In this document: positions 1 through 9,500 of the stretch, piece after piece
How positions within the stretch are numbered: the stretch's first letter is position 1
Layout of the letters: the number at the start of each line of letters is the position of its first letter
Origin: Oscillospiraceae bacterium
GTDB lineage: Bacteria > Bacillota > Clostridia > Oscillospirales > CAG-272
Direction: 5' to 3'
NCBI GenBank assembly: GCA_015064685.1
Contig: SVRT01000006.1
Location: 56,285-120,284, forward strand
Length of the DNA: 64,000 nucleotides
Program-made: the position numbers and the translations under genes
Notes under the pieces: model-generated
The model's database searches: none
Told to the model about the DNA's origin: nothing
What the model saw: only the letters and a program-made list of their open reading frames with translations

Positions 1-2152
1 ATGAATACACGTTTCCGTCTACGTTCTCGCCCCAGGAATGCTCACCTACGCACTCCTGCTCCTGAGTTTTTACGATAGTTCCGTCAGCGGTCGCGTTGAC
101 CTTTACGACGGTCTCGTCTACAACGAGATTCTTGATCTCATCCCAAGAGTCGACGAATGCCATATAGTCAATGTCGTAATATACGTCCGAGGTGAAGTCC
201 GCACCTGACGAGCCCGTGCCTATCTGGAAATAGAAGTTGTGGAGCTTATATTCTCCGTTTTCATCCGCAGGATATACGCTTTGTATCGCTCTCGGGAGGT
301 CTATGACGTAGGTCGTCCAGCCGTACTCGACATTCTCCGCGCCGCTCTCACTTACAACGGTCGCAAGGCTCGTCGGCAATACGACCTCCTTCTCCTTGCC
401 GGGAATTCCTCCGAGCATCATCATAAACTTAACGCTCGGTGTATTTGTTCTCATTCTTATGACGAGAAGGTCTCCGCGTCCTACCGAGAATGCCGCCGCC
501 ACCTGATCAGGCGCGTTTGCGGTCGCCCAGTTGTTTCTCGCAAAGATGACCTGCGCGGTCTGTCCTCTTCCCGTAAATCTCGGATAGCTATGCTCGCCCT
601 CGGTCATAAGAGTTCTGTCTATCTTGTAATATACGAGTGCGTTCTTGTTGATCTCCTCTGCGGAGATGTATTTATTGAGGTAGTAGCCAAACTGAAGATG
701 CTCACATACCGAGCAAGCGTAGGTCAGCTCACCGTTAACTCTCATCTGCGTGTAGGTGTGAGGCTCGTTCTCAACCGCCTCAAGACCGCACTGATAGCAG
801 GGCTCTGAGACAGAGTGACCCTCGTCGGTAGAGGTAAAGCTGTGCTTGATCTCGTTTCCGTCCTTGTCCACGCAAGGCTTCTTGAAGAATTCGCGCTCTC
901 CGCTCACAACGTCAGAGTAAGCGAACACCTGCTTTTCGTTCGCGGTGAATGACTTAGCATCCTCAATACTGTCGCATATCATAACGTACGCGACGTCAAA
1001 ATGCTCACCCTCAAGCACGCGGCCGTTGATTCCGAGATATGAGAGATAGTACTCTCCGTCGGCATTGGGATGATAGCCCGTCTTCGTTCCGTCCGAGCCC
1101 GTAGTTACCGCCGTGGTCATATCGGCGATGACAGTCACCCAACCGGGCTTTAAGTCCTCAAAGACCATACTGTAGCTCTTGCTTGCGGACAGTGATCTTA
1201 CCGATACACTGAATCTGCTCTGTGAGCTTGGGAGCCTTACCTTCATTACCATATATCTTCCCGACTCGCTCTCGGCATCCTGGCTCTCGACCACCTTGAC
1301 CGTGCCGCTTCCGCCGCTTCCCAGCGTGAAGAGCGCAAAGCCCGTACCCATCTCAAAGGCAAAGCTGCCCGAGAATGTCGCGTCCGTGTCCACCGCGGAA
1401 AGCTCGCCCGGCGCGTAGAACGCGTTGATGCTGTACGAGACCTCATGCTCGTAAGCTACGTAATCACATACCGTGCAGGCAAATGCGTATATCCAAACGT
1501 CTCCGCCGTCGTCAACTCTCTCAGCATATTCGTGCTGCTGCACCTTACCGTCCTTCTTACCGCAAACGCTGCAGGCGGGCTTGTAATGTCCCTCCTCTGT
1601 TGCGGCATAGGGGTGATAGCACTCGGTCTCTTCCTCGGGATCGGTCTCATCCGATCCGTCGGTCTCGTCCGCAGTGGGATCACCGGCAGAAAAATAGCCT
1701 TCGTATATCGGAATATAGCCGACAGACTCGCCAAGCGCGATCCTGTACCAGCCGCTTTCCGAATTATAGGCAACTATATCGATCCTGTCTCCAAACACGA
1801 GCGTTCCGACCTTTTCAGCCGAGAAGCTCGGTGAGGCATAAACGTAAAGCCTCTGCGCAGAGAGATAAAGCTGCTCATCGGTGTCCTCAAAGCAATCTCT
1901 GTTCTCCGTCTCGGGATCTGTGGGTTGCTCGGGCGCACTTTCGCCATCTCCCGTATCCTTTTCACTTTCGACGTCGGGATCGCTCTCGTCCTCACCGTCC
2001 CCGCTCTCCTTGCCGTCGGTCTCGACCGCGGCGTCGGTGCGGTTCTCCTTGTCCTTATCCCCCTCGTTCTTGTTGTCGCAGGCAAAAAGCGACAAGACCA
2101 TTAAAATTGAGAGAATTAGTGTTAAATATCTGATAAATGCAGATCTTTTCAT
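1..2152 (-). CDS. Giant modular surface lipoprotein with SH3b domain (partial, runs off the left edge)
   Basis: First member of the lipoprotein array; about 717 residues are visible and the C-terminus lies outside the window. The ATG at 2152 follows GGAGG at 2161-2165. A signal peptide ends in a lipobox (SLFAC, Cys about residue 25), followed by an acidic Asp/Glu/Pro stalk. Unlike its neighbours it then has, at about residues 91-155, a bacterial SH3-like segment (VYASPSFSAEKVGTLVFGD, then ESGWYRIALGESVGYI), which in other proteins binds cell-wall peptides. A second acidic linker leads to the family signature YHPYAATEEGHYKPACSVCG and two Cys-plus-beta-sandwich modules, with a third starting at the edge (CVGEHSW). 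No catalytic domain is visible. Surface location is inferred from the lipobox. It has its own promoter at 2278-2306. Confidence 0.85.
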   Translation of the reverse strand, partial: MKRSAFIRYLTLILSILMVLSLFACDNKNEGDKDKENRTDAAVETDGKESGDGEDESDPDVESEKDTGDGESAPEQPTDPETENRDCFEDTDEQLYLSAQRLYVYASPSFSAEKVGTLVFGDRIDIVAYNSESGWYRIALGESVGYIPIYEGYFSAGDPTADETDGSDETDPEEETECYHPYAATEEGHYKPACSVCGKKDGKVQQHEYAERVDDGGDVWIYAFACTVCDYVAYEHEVSYSINAFYAPGELSAVDTDATFSGSFAFEMGTGFALFTLGSGGSGTVKVVESQDAESESGRYMVMKVRLPSSQSRFSVSVRSLSASKSYSMVFEDLKPGWVTVIADMTTAVTTGSDGTKTGYHPNADGEYYLSYLGINGRVLEGEHFDVAYVMICDSIEDAKSFTANEKQVFAYSDVVSGEREFFKKPCVDKDGNEIKHSFTSTDEGHSVSEPCYQCGLEAVENEPHTYTQMRVNGELTYACSVCEHLQFGYYLNKYISAEEINKNALVYYKIDRTLMTEGEHSYPRFTGRGQTAQVIFARNNWATANAPDQVAAAFSVGRGDLLVIRMRTNTPSVKFMMMLGGIPGKEKEVVLPTSLATVVSESGAENVEYGWTTYVIDLPRAIQSVYPADENGEYKLHNFYFQIGTGSSGADFTSDVYYDIDYMAFVDSWDEIKNLVVDETVVKVNATADGTIVKTQEQECVGEHSWGENVDGNVYS

Positions 2153-2277
2153 TCAGCGATCCTCCGTTAGAGAAATAATTTATCGAAATAATCTAAAAAA
2201 GTCATTTTTTCACCGTTTTCCGCCTTTTCGTGGCAGCAACGCTCCCCCACAAAAAATCAAAAAACTATCTTATTATA

Positions 2278-2306
2278 ATTATACTACCTCCACCCCTTTT
2301 TGTCAA
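2278..2306 (-). promoter_or_regulatory. Sigma-A promoter of the first lipoprotein
   Basis: On the minus strand TTGACA (2301-2306) and TATAAT (2278-2283) are separated by 17 bases. The 5' leader to the ATG at 2152 is about 120 nt. Confidence 0.75.
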
Positions 2307-2375
2307 TAGCATTCTTCCCTTTTCTTTCTTTTTTTCTTAAAACACAATAAAACCGAAAGGTTTACGTAACTTCAA

Positions 2376-2896
2376 ATTTTGATTTATCGGTGAGGCGGGG
2401 GAGCGGGGAAAGCGGGGACGCGTGCCTCCGGCGGGTCGCTTTTTGAAAAAAGCTCCGCAAAAACTTCCCTTATATTAGGTCCTTTAATAGTGAAAAATAT
2501 AACTCGGACTGCTTGCTTGCAAGCAGCCGTTTGCAACAAATTGATAAATGAGTTAGTTCAACTTCACGTTGCATATGGTGTCGTAGGATTTTTCGCCGCA
2601 AGCGGCTAAAAAAATCCCTCACTGACCTTATCGTGTTGATAAGGTTTAGAACCCAACCGATGAAAACCCTTTAATCTTAAAGAAAAATTAAGTTAAAGAA
2701 AGCCTTGCAAACGATTTCAAATACACTCGCAACACGATAGCAGAGGGACTATGCAGGTGCGACACGGTGTAGATAGATAAACCGTCTTAACTTGTATAAA
2801 ATATACTTTGGGGTTTTGGGGGTGTGGGGGGCTTTTTTCCCTGGAAAAGTCCCCCACGCGCATCCCCCTCGCATCCCCGCTAAACCCCAATTTGTC
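2376..2896 (+). repeat. Interspersed structured repeat, copy A (about 520 bp)
   Basis: Fills most of the gene-free stretch 2153-3060. Near-identical sequence recurs at 24892-25325 (shorter) and, inverted, at 51938-52458. It starts with an AAATTTTGATTTATCGG type end and finishes near CCCCGCTAAACCCCAATTTG. Inside are several hairpins, including GGATTTTTCGCCGC-AA-GCGGCTAAAAAAATCC and a GGGGGCTTTT/AAAAGTCCCCC stem, and a block shared by all copies (GTGCGACACGGTGTAGAT, then ACCGTCTTAACTTG). A 95-bp segment with TGCTTGCTTGCAAGCAG is present in copies A and C and absent from B. No convincing protein is encoded. Confidence 0.85.
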
Positions 2897-2898
2897 GC

Positions 2899-2927
2899 AA
2901 AAAGAACAGGGTCAAGAGACCCTGTTC
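2899..2927 (-). terminator. Hairpin with short T-run at the end of repeat A
   Basis: GAACAGGGTC-loop-GACCCTGTTC followed on the minus strand by TTTTTGC. It is a second hairpin downstream of the terminator at 2979-3009 and may serve as a backup. Confidence 0.5.
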
Positions 2928-2978
2928 CGTATTGATTGTTTGAAATATCACTCTGCGTCTCCTCCGCAACTAATCAAT

Positions 2979-3009
2979 AAAAATCGGCTCCGCGGTAACA
3001 CGGAGCCGA
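2979..3009 (-). terminator. Intrinsic terminator of the 3061-6294 lipoprotein gene
   Basis: The stem TCGGCTCCG / CGGAGCCGA (2984-3009) is followed on the minus strand by TTTTTATTG. It lies about 50 nt past the stop codon. Confidence 0.8.
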
Positions 3010-3060
3010 CAAAATACGTATATTTCAGATTTGCGGTTGTTATGTAACAACTGCGTTTTA

Positions 3061-6000
3061 TTATTCAACAACGTTTCCGTCGCGATCGTATCTGACACCC
3101 TCACCGACAAAGCTCTTGCCGAGGTCGATGTAGGTCTCACCCTCGTCAAGTAGCGTTCTTGCCTCCTCAATTGAGTCAACAACCGCCGCGTAAGCGATAT
3201 CAACGTAGTAGGATTCCGCTCCGCTCGGTTTATAGGTCGTGAGCATCACGTAGACCGCGCTCTTGCCATCCTCATCCTCGGTATACACCGTAAGGTCTTC
3301 GAGGCTCAGCACCACAACGTTCCATTCATCACCGGGGATCTCTCCGATCGGCTTATACTTATCGCCAAAGGTCGTTGTCTTTCCCGATTCATTTGCGCTT
3401 CCCGCCTTGAGAAGCAGCTGCGTGTAGTTCGAACGGTATTTAAGAACGAGGTAACTACCCACGTCATATTCAGCTTCGGTCGCCGCACCTGAACCGCCAC
3501 CGCCGGTGACGTTGATATGTCCCGACACATTCGAGGTAAATCTGTTGTATGTCACGTTGTTCTCCGCATCATAAAGTCCCTTTGACGAGCTGATCAAATA
3601 GGTACTCATAACAGAGTAATCACTGTACCAGTTTACACCCTCGGGAACCGTGAAGCTACGGAGAGTCTCACCGCAAGCCGTACAGGTAACGGTCTGTGTC
3701 GCTCCTTCGACCGTGATCTCGGGAGTATGCTCAACGCAGGAATTATCAGCGGTATTGCGGACAACGCTTGCCGCGCTTCCAAGGCTCCACTCGTAGGTGT
3801 CGTTGTGGATGAGGTCCTTAAGATCCTCGATATTATCACAGTAAGCGATATATCCGATGTCCATATAGTCGTCAGCCATTACCTTCTGGCCGTATACCGT
3901 CTTTCCCGTTTCGTCCTTTCCGTAGACCGCCTGAGTACCCGAGAAGGGACGGATCTGGAGATATTTTACCGTATACGTTCCGTCGGCGTTGGGTACAAGG
4001 TATGTAGAGGGATCACCCATTCTCGCCTTGAGATCTATGACAACGTAGTGCCACTGACCGTCCTCGACGACCTTGAAGGATGCCGCCTGCCCCTCACTCT
4101 TGAGTCCGACCGTCGTTCCCGTATACATATGCATATAATTTGTTCCGAGTCCGTTCTCGCCGACACGGATCTTCATGACCATATACTGTCCCGTGACAGT
4201 TCCCGAGCCTGCGGGTGTGAAGGTGAGTCCCATCCAGCCTGCGCCGTTGGGTATGAGGTTTGAAAGACGGATAAAGCTCTCGCCGTCCTCTACCATATAT
4301 TCAAGGTCGATCTTACCGTCCGAGTCTGTTCTTACGTTCTTGAGCACCTCAGCCGACATAAGAAGCTCTACCGACGAGCCGATGCCGAAGTCTCTTTCAA
4401 CTATTCCGCAGGACGAGCAAGCGAGGAGCCAACCGTCCTCGGTCTTGAGAGTTGCGTATGCATGCTCACCGGCACAGCTGCGATCGGCAGTGTTTACAAG
4501 CTGTCCGCGGTCGCTTGCCGTTACGTTAACGACAGTCTCGTCAGTCACGAGCGCCTTGACCTCATCCCAGGAGTCAACGAATGCCATAAAGCCTATATCG
4601 TACTGAACGTCCGCGGTGAAGTCCTTATATCCAATGTGATAGTAGAAGGTTCCAAGGGTGTAGTTTCCGTTTTCATCGGGAATATACGCACCGGGCAGCA
4701 CCTTGGGAAGATCTATAACGTAGGTCGCCCATTCGCCCGCCTCGGTCATGCTGAGAGGAAGTATGGGAGTAGACTGTACTGCCCCCTCTCCCTTTGCTCT
4801 GTAAGAGATCGCGAAGTCGACCGCAGGGGTATTCGTTCTCATTCTTATGATAAAGAAATTAGCTTTTCCGACCTCAAACGCAGACGCCTGCTCAACTGCG
4901 GACGATACGTTGTTGTCTCTTGCAAAGATGACCTGCGCGGTATTTCCCTTGCCCGAGAAGGATGCGTATACACCGTCGGAATCCTCTGTCAGAGGATGGA
5001 CCGTGATCTGATAGTAGGTCGTCGCCATGGTCTTGATGTCCTGCGCCGAGAAATACTTATTGATGTTCGCGCCGAACTGCGACCAGTGGCACGCCAGGCA
5101 CGCATAGGTAAGGTCGCCGTCGATCTCTATCTGTCCGAACGTGTGAGGCTCGTCCTCGACCGCCTCAAGACCGCACTGCGTGCAGCCCTCCTTGAGCGTG
5201 TGTCCCGTCTCGCTTCCGATGTATTCGTGGATGATCGGGTTTCCGTTCTCATCAACGCATACCTTGTTCTCACTGTCGGGAGCCTCGTTTATGATGTCGA
5301 AATAACGGTAAACGTTCATATCTCCCTCAACGAAGCTTTCGGCATCCGCAAGCGTGTCGCAGAACATAACGTAGGATACGTCAAAGCTCTCGCCTGCCGC
5401 TGCCTTACCCGTGATGCTGAAGTCGGAGAGGTAGTAGTTATCGTAAGCATCGGGAACGTATCCGACCTTTATCGGATTGCCCTCCTTATCGGTGCTGTCG
5501 TGAGCCGTCTTTGTGATATCGACGATGATCGTCGACCAACCGCTCTTCAGTCCCGTGAAATTCATCGTGTAGGCTGAATTTGCGCCCGTTGACTTGATGC
5601 TCGCGCTGAAATTCTTCTGCGACGCGCCAAGTCTTACCTTCATAACAAGGTAGCTTCCCGACGGGAAGGTCGCCTCAGCGCCCGAAAGCACGCTGACGGT
5701 AACGCTACCGCCGCCCTCCGCGCTGTACTTCGCATATCCCGTGCCCGAGGCAAAGCCAACGCTTCCCTTGAGCGCGCCCGAGCCAAGCATTGAAAGCTCG
5801 CCTGCGCTGTAGAAGGAATTTATCTCGTAAGGCACCTCCTGCTCGGATGCCGCGAATTCACATACCTTGCATACGAAGGAATAAAGCCAGAGGTCGCCCT
5901 CGTCCTCTATCACCTGCTCGTATTCGTGATCCTGGATCTTTCCGTCCTTCTTGCCGCAAACAGAGCAAGCAGGCTTCCAGTGACCCTCAAGTGTAGCCGC

Positions 6001-6294
6001 GTACGGGTGGAAGCACTCGGTCTCACCCTCGTCCTCGGTCTCGGGATCTGTCCCGGGCTCGCTTTCGCTCTCACTCTCGGGCTCGGTAGCATCTCCGCTC
6101 TCGGGGTCGCTCTCGGGGTCGTTCTCGGGATCGCTCTCGGTGTCGGTGGCAGTATCGACCTCTGTCTGAGCTGATGTGGGAGCCTCGGTGGTCTTATCTC
6201 CGCCCTTATCACCCTTATCGCATCCCGCAAGAAGCGCAAGCGAGGAGAGAGACAGCGACAGCGCAACGATTATGGAAAGAATCCTTTGTTTCAT
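3061..6294 (-). CDS. Giant modular surface lipoprotein, four modules (1077 aa)
   Basis: Second member of the array. I start it at MKQRILS (ATG 6294) because GGAGG lies six bases upstream; an in-frame ATG at 6306 has no such site. The lipobox LLAGC is followed by a stalk of DPES/DPET repeats. Cys segments begin near residues 93 (FHPYAATLEGHWKPACSVCG), 344 (CVDENGNP, then ACLACH), 606 (CAGEH, CSSCG) and 852 (CVEHTP, CTACG). Each precedes a beta-rich segment of about 170-200 residues with motifs such as GSYLVMKVRL, GEWATYVIDLPKV and YMDIGYIAYCD. The fourth module is the TGGGGSGA type. A carbohydrate-binding-like fold is a guess from strand pattern only; no enzyme motif is seen. It has its own promoter and terminator. 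Confidence 0.9.
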   Translation of the reverse strand: MKQRILSIIVALSLSLSSLALLAGCDKGDKGGDKTTEAPTSAQTEVDTATDTESDPENDPESDPESGDATEPESESESEPGTDPETEDEGETECFHPYAATLEGHWKPACSVCGKKDGKIQDHEYEQVIEDEGDLWLYSFVCKVCEFAASEQEVPYEINSFYSAGELSMLGSGALKGSVGFASGTGYAKYSAEGGGSVTVSVLSGAEATFPSGSYLVMKVRLGASQKNFSASIKSTGANSAYTMNFTGLKSGWSTIIVDITKTAHDSTDKEGNPIKVGYVPDAYDNYYLSDFSITGKAAAGESFDVSYVMFCDTLADAESFVEGDMNVYRYFDIINEAPDSENKVCVDENGNPIIHEYIGSETGHTLKEGCTQCGLEAVEDEPHTFGQIEIDGDLTYACLACHWSQFGANINKYFSAQDIKTMATTYYQITVHPLTEDSDGVYASFSGKGNTAQVIFARDNNVSSAVEQASAFEVGKANFFIIRMRTNTPAVDFAISYRAKGEGAVQSTPILPLSMTEAGEWATYVIDLPKVLPGAYIPDENGNYTLGTFYYHIGYKDFTADVQYDIGFMAFVDSWDEVKALVTDETVVNVTASDRGQLVNTADRSCAGEHAYATLKTEDGWLLACSSCGIVERDFGIGSSVELLMSAEVLKNVRTDSDGKIDLEYMVEDGESFIRLSNLIPNGAGWMGLTFTPAGSGTVTGQYMVMKIRVGENGLGTNYMHMYTGTTVGLKSEGQAASFKVVEDGQWHYVVIDLKARMGDPSTYLVPNADGTYTVKYLQIRPFSGTQAVYGKDETGKTVYGQKVMADDYMDIGYIAYCDNIEDLKDLIHNDTYEWSLGSAASVVRNTADNSCVEHTPEITVEGATQTVTCTACGETLRSFTVPEGVNWYSDYSVMSTYLISSSKGLYDAENNVTYNRFTSNVSGHINVTGGGGSGAATEAEYDVGSYLVLKYRSNYTQLLLKAGSANESGKTTTFGDKYKPIGEIPGDEWNVVVLSLEDLTVYTEDEDGKSAVYVMLTTYKPSGAESYYVDIAYAAVVDSIEEARTLLDEGETYIDLGKSFVGEGVRYDRDGNVVE

Positions 6295-6342
6295 AATAGC
6301 CTCCATATATATAAAGAGTAGGAATATTCATATACTGATTTC

Positions 6343-6371
6343 ATTGTAGCACGCGGAGAAACAATTGTCAA
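6343..6371 (-). promoter_or_regulatory. Sigma-A promoter of the 3061-6294 gene
   Basis: TTGACA (6366-6371), 17-base spacer, TACAAT (6343-6348) on the minus strand. Confidence 0.75.
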
Positions 6372-6456
6372 TGACAAATCGATAAAATATAGTCACAGTG
6401 ACACTGTATATCACGCTATTTTTTTCAAAAAGTCAAGCCCGTCTCAACAAAGAAAC

Positions 6457-6498
6457 GGCAGGCACCTCCGCCACGCCATGCGTGCATCAATGCCTGCC
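6457..6498 (-). terminator. Probable terminator of the 6531-11426 gene
   Basis: An 8-bp stem GGCAGGCA / TGCCTGCC with a long, partly structured loop is followed on the minus strand by GTTTCTTTGTT. It is weaker than the other terminators of the array. Confidence 0.5.
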
Positions 6499-6530
6499 AT
6501 ATAAACCTTTGGCTTATTTTGTTTTAAAGA

Positions 6531-9500
6531 TTATTTTGCGCTTTCCTCAGCTACGTTGACTATGACATAATCGCCCGTGTTCTTGGTGATATTGTAGACC
6601 TCGGTCTCCTCAACCAATTCGTCGATCTCTGCCCAACCGCCTTCAACGAACGCGATGTAAGCGATCTCGACTGTCTCCGTCGCTTCAAAGCCCTCCATGT
6701 GGAGATAGAAGGTATCGATGACGTACTCGCCGTCAACCTCTACGTAGTGATCGGGAATGATCGCCGCGAGATCGACAACGTAGGTCGCCCAGCCGTCGTC
6801 GCTTTCAGCCTTCGAGATCGGGAAGGTTACACCTACGTAACCCTGACTCTTGGGATATACCTCTTTTTCGCCCTCGCTTGGAGCGACGTATCCTTCACCG
6901 CTCTTACCCGTGGTGCTTATGTCTATACGTAAATCCTGATTTTGAGAGTTTGTACGAGCCTTGATAACGAGCTTGTCAGCCTTGCCTACGCTGAAATAGT
7001 ACTTTTCGTCCGCGACATTACCCGAATCCGCGGTATAGTCTGCCTGGTTTCTTACCCAGAGTATCTGCGATGCCTGACCGTTCGTACCTTTTGTCAACGC
7101 ATAAGGCTCACCGTCAATATCGATCACGCTCTTGGCTCCGTTTGCGCCGTTTACGTTATAATATATTACCGCGCCGCTCGCGATATAGCCTGCGCTCATA
7201 TACTCGGTAACGCTCTCGGGGATAGTCTTGGAAACGCTTATCTTATCGCAGGACGTGCAGGAGTAGGAGTAGGTGTTTCCCTCCACCGACTCAACGATGG
7301 AATGCTGCGCGCAGGAGTTGTCAGCAGTATTGCGAACAAAGCTTATTGATGATTCTGTGCTCCACTCGTATGTTTCTTCGCTGACGATATCCTTAATGTC
7401 CTCGAGATTATCGAAGAATGCGATGTAGGATATATCCATATAGTCATCCGCCTGAGCTCTCGGCTGAGCGCCGGACATAGGTCTTACCTGGAAATATCTT
7501 ACGTAGTAGTTGCCGTCTGCATCGGGCTGATAATACGTTGCAGCATCCCTTACCCTTGCGGCAAGGTCTACCACGATGGTGTGCCACCCGTTATCCTCGC
7601 TTACCTTTACAGCTACGTAAGAGCCACTTACAAGCGCGCCGTCAACCGTTGAAGCGTAGAACTCAAGCAACGATTGGCTAAGTCCGTTCTGTCCGACACG
7701 AACCTTAACAACCATATATCGACCTTTATTTGCCGCCTCCTTGGTCTGAATGGGAGTAATTCCCGCCCAGTTACCGTATGAAGCGCCGTTGGTCGTCATA
7801 TTGTCGATGCGGATAAATGCCACGCCGTCCTCGACCAGATATTCTCTGTCCATAGCTCCGACGATGTTGCCTCCCGTGAGAAGACTCTCCGCGGGAAGGA
7901 ATGCGCCGACCTTGTCTGCCTGAATTCCGTAATCAAAGAACATTGTCTGACAGATCGAGCATCTTGAAACGTATCTGCCGTCAACGATCTCAACAATGCC
8001 GTTATGCTCTGCGCAGCCACCCGTCACGGTGTCAACGATTCCGAATTCACCGTTCATTCCAATAACTTCAACGACCTTGCTCTCTTCAACAACAGCGTCA
8101 ATGTCTTCCCAATCTTCAAGGAACATCATATACTCAACGTCAATGTAGGTATTGCTTGCGAAATTGACGAGATGCAAGAAGAAGGTATCGATAACGTAAT
8201 TGCCATTGCCGTCAGCAACGTAATACTCGGGAAGCACCTCTGCGAGGTTGACTACGTATACAGCCCACCCGTTTGCCTCTGCGGCATTGAGCGGAATATG
8301 TACGTTTGCGTATCCGGTATCGATTGCATAGGTCGCGCCGACCGCGAGCTTATTTCCGTTAATATCGTAGTAAGACTCTCCCCGGCTTCCTTCAAGAGGT
8401 GTAGCGCTTGTAGCGACTTCTGTGTTCGCACTCTTGCCTGTCGTACTGACATTTATCGCGAACTTCTGCGCAGGTGTATTCGAGCGAGCCTTGATAATGA
8501 GGTACTTCGCCTTACCAACGTTTAGCTCCTTGCCCAGAAAATTTTCGCCCGTGAAGGTGTTATGCTTGCAGTCGAGCTGGCTTCTGTACCAGATCGCCTG
8601 AGCGGTCGCGCCATTTCCTATCAATCTCGTATACGCGAGAGCGCCGTCAGACTCGAGCTTATGCTCCGACATCTGATAATACATGCCCGCGGTAGCAGCG
8701 ATATCGCCCGAGGACACGTAAAGTCCGAGTGACGCGGAAACTACCTTTGTAATGCTTATATCTGTGCAATGTGAGCAGGTGTAGCTGTACGTTACGGTTC
8801 CGTCACCGTTGTCAACGCTCGTCTCTGTTATCTTGTGCGAGCTTACCACGGGGAGGAAGGGATCGTACTCGATCTCGGGAAGCTCCTCGTCAGAGCCCGT
8901 AGCGGTATCGCGGAGAATGCTCTCTGTGGGAGAGACCGACCACTCGTACTGATCCTCGGCAATAATGCCTGAAAGATCGGAGAGCGAATCGCAGAACGCG
9001 ATGTACTCAATATCCATCCAGTCGTCTGCCTCTGCCCTTGTCTGAGCGTGCGAGAAGGGACGGATCTGGAGTGCCTTGAGATCAAACTTACCCGAAGCGT
9101 TAGCGATCATATACGTATCGGGCTGGCCGATCCTGGTGTAGAGGTCAACGACGATAGTATGCCACTGACCGTCCTCACTTACCTTAACGCTTACTGCCTG
9201 GCCCTCTGACTTAACACCGGCATCTGTTCCGGTATAGAACTTGAGGTAAGGCTGACCGAGTCCGTTCTCTCCGATACGGACCTTTATGATCATAAATCTT
9301 CCTGCCTCGATCTTTGATCCGCTGATTATATTCCATCCCATCCAGTTACCGCCGGAGGGACCGTTATGAACCATATTGTCAAGGTGAACGTAGCCATTAT
9401 TGTTCTCATCGTACATAAGCTCGATGTCGACCGTTCCGTTCATCGCGGAAATGCCTGCAAGAACCTCTGCGGGCAAGAAAGCATCCGCTCCGCTCACGTT

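Noticed and set aside
2808..3047. Recurrent small frames beginning MGFWGCGGLFSLEK (also at 25236-25442 and 51595-52029)
   Set aside because: They arise from the G-rich hairpin of the 520-bp repeat. After the shared palindrome the frames diverge, so conservation is at DNA level.
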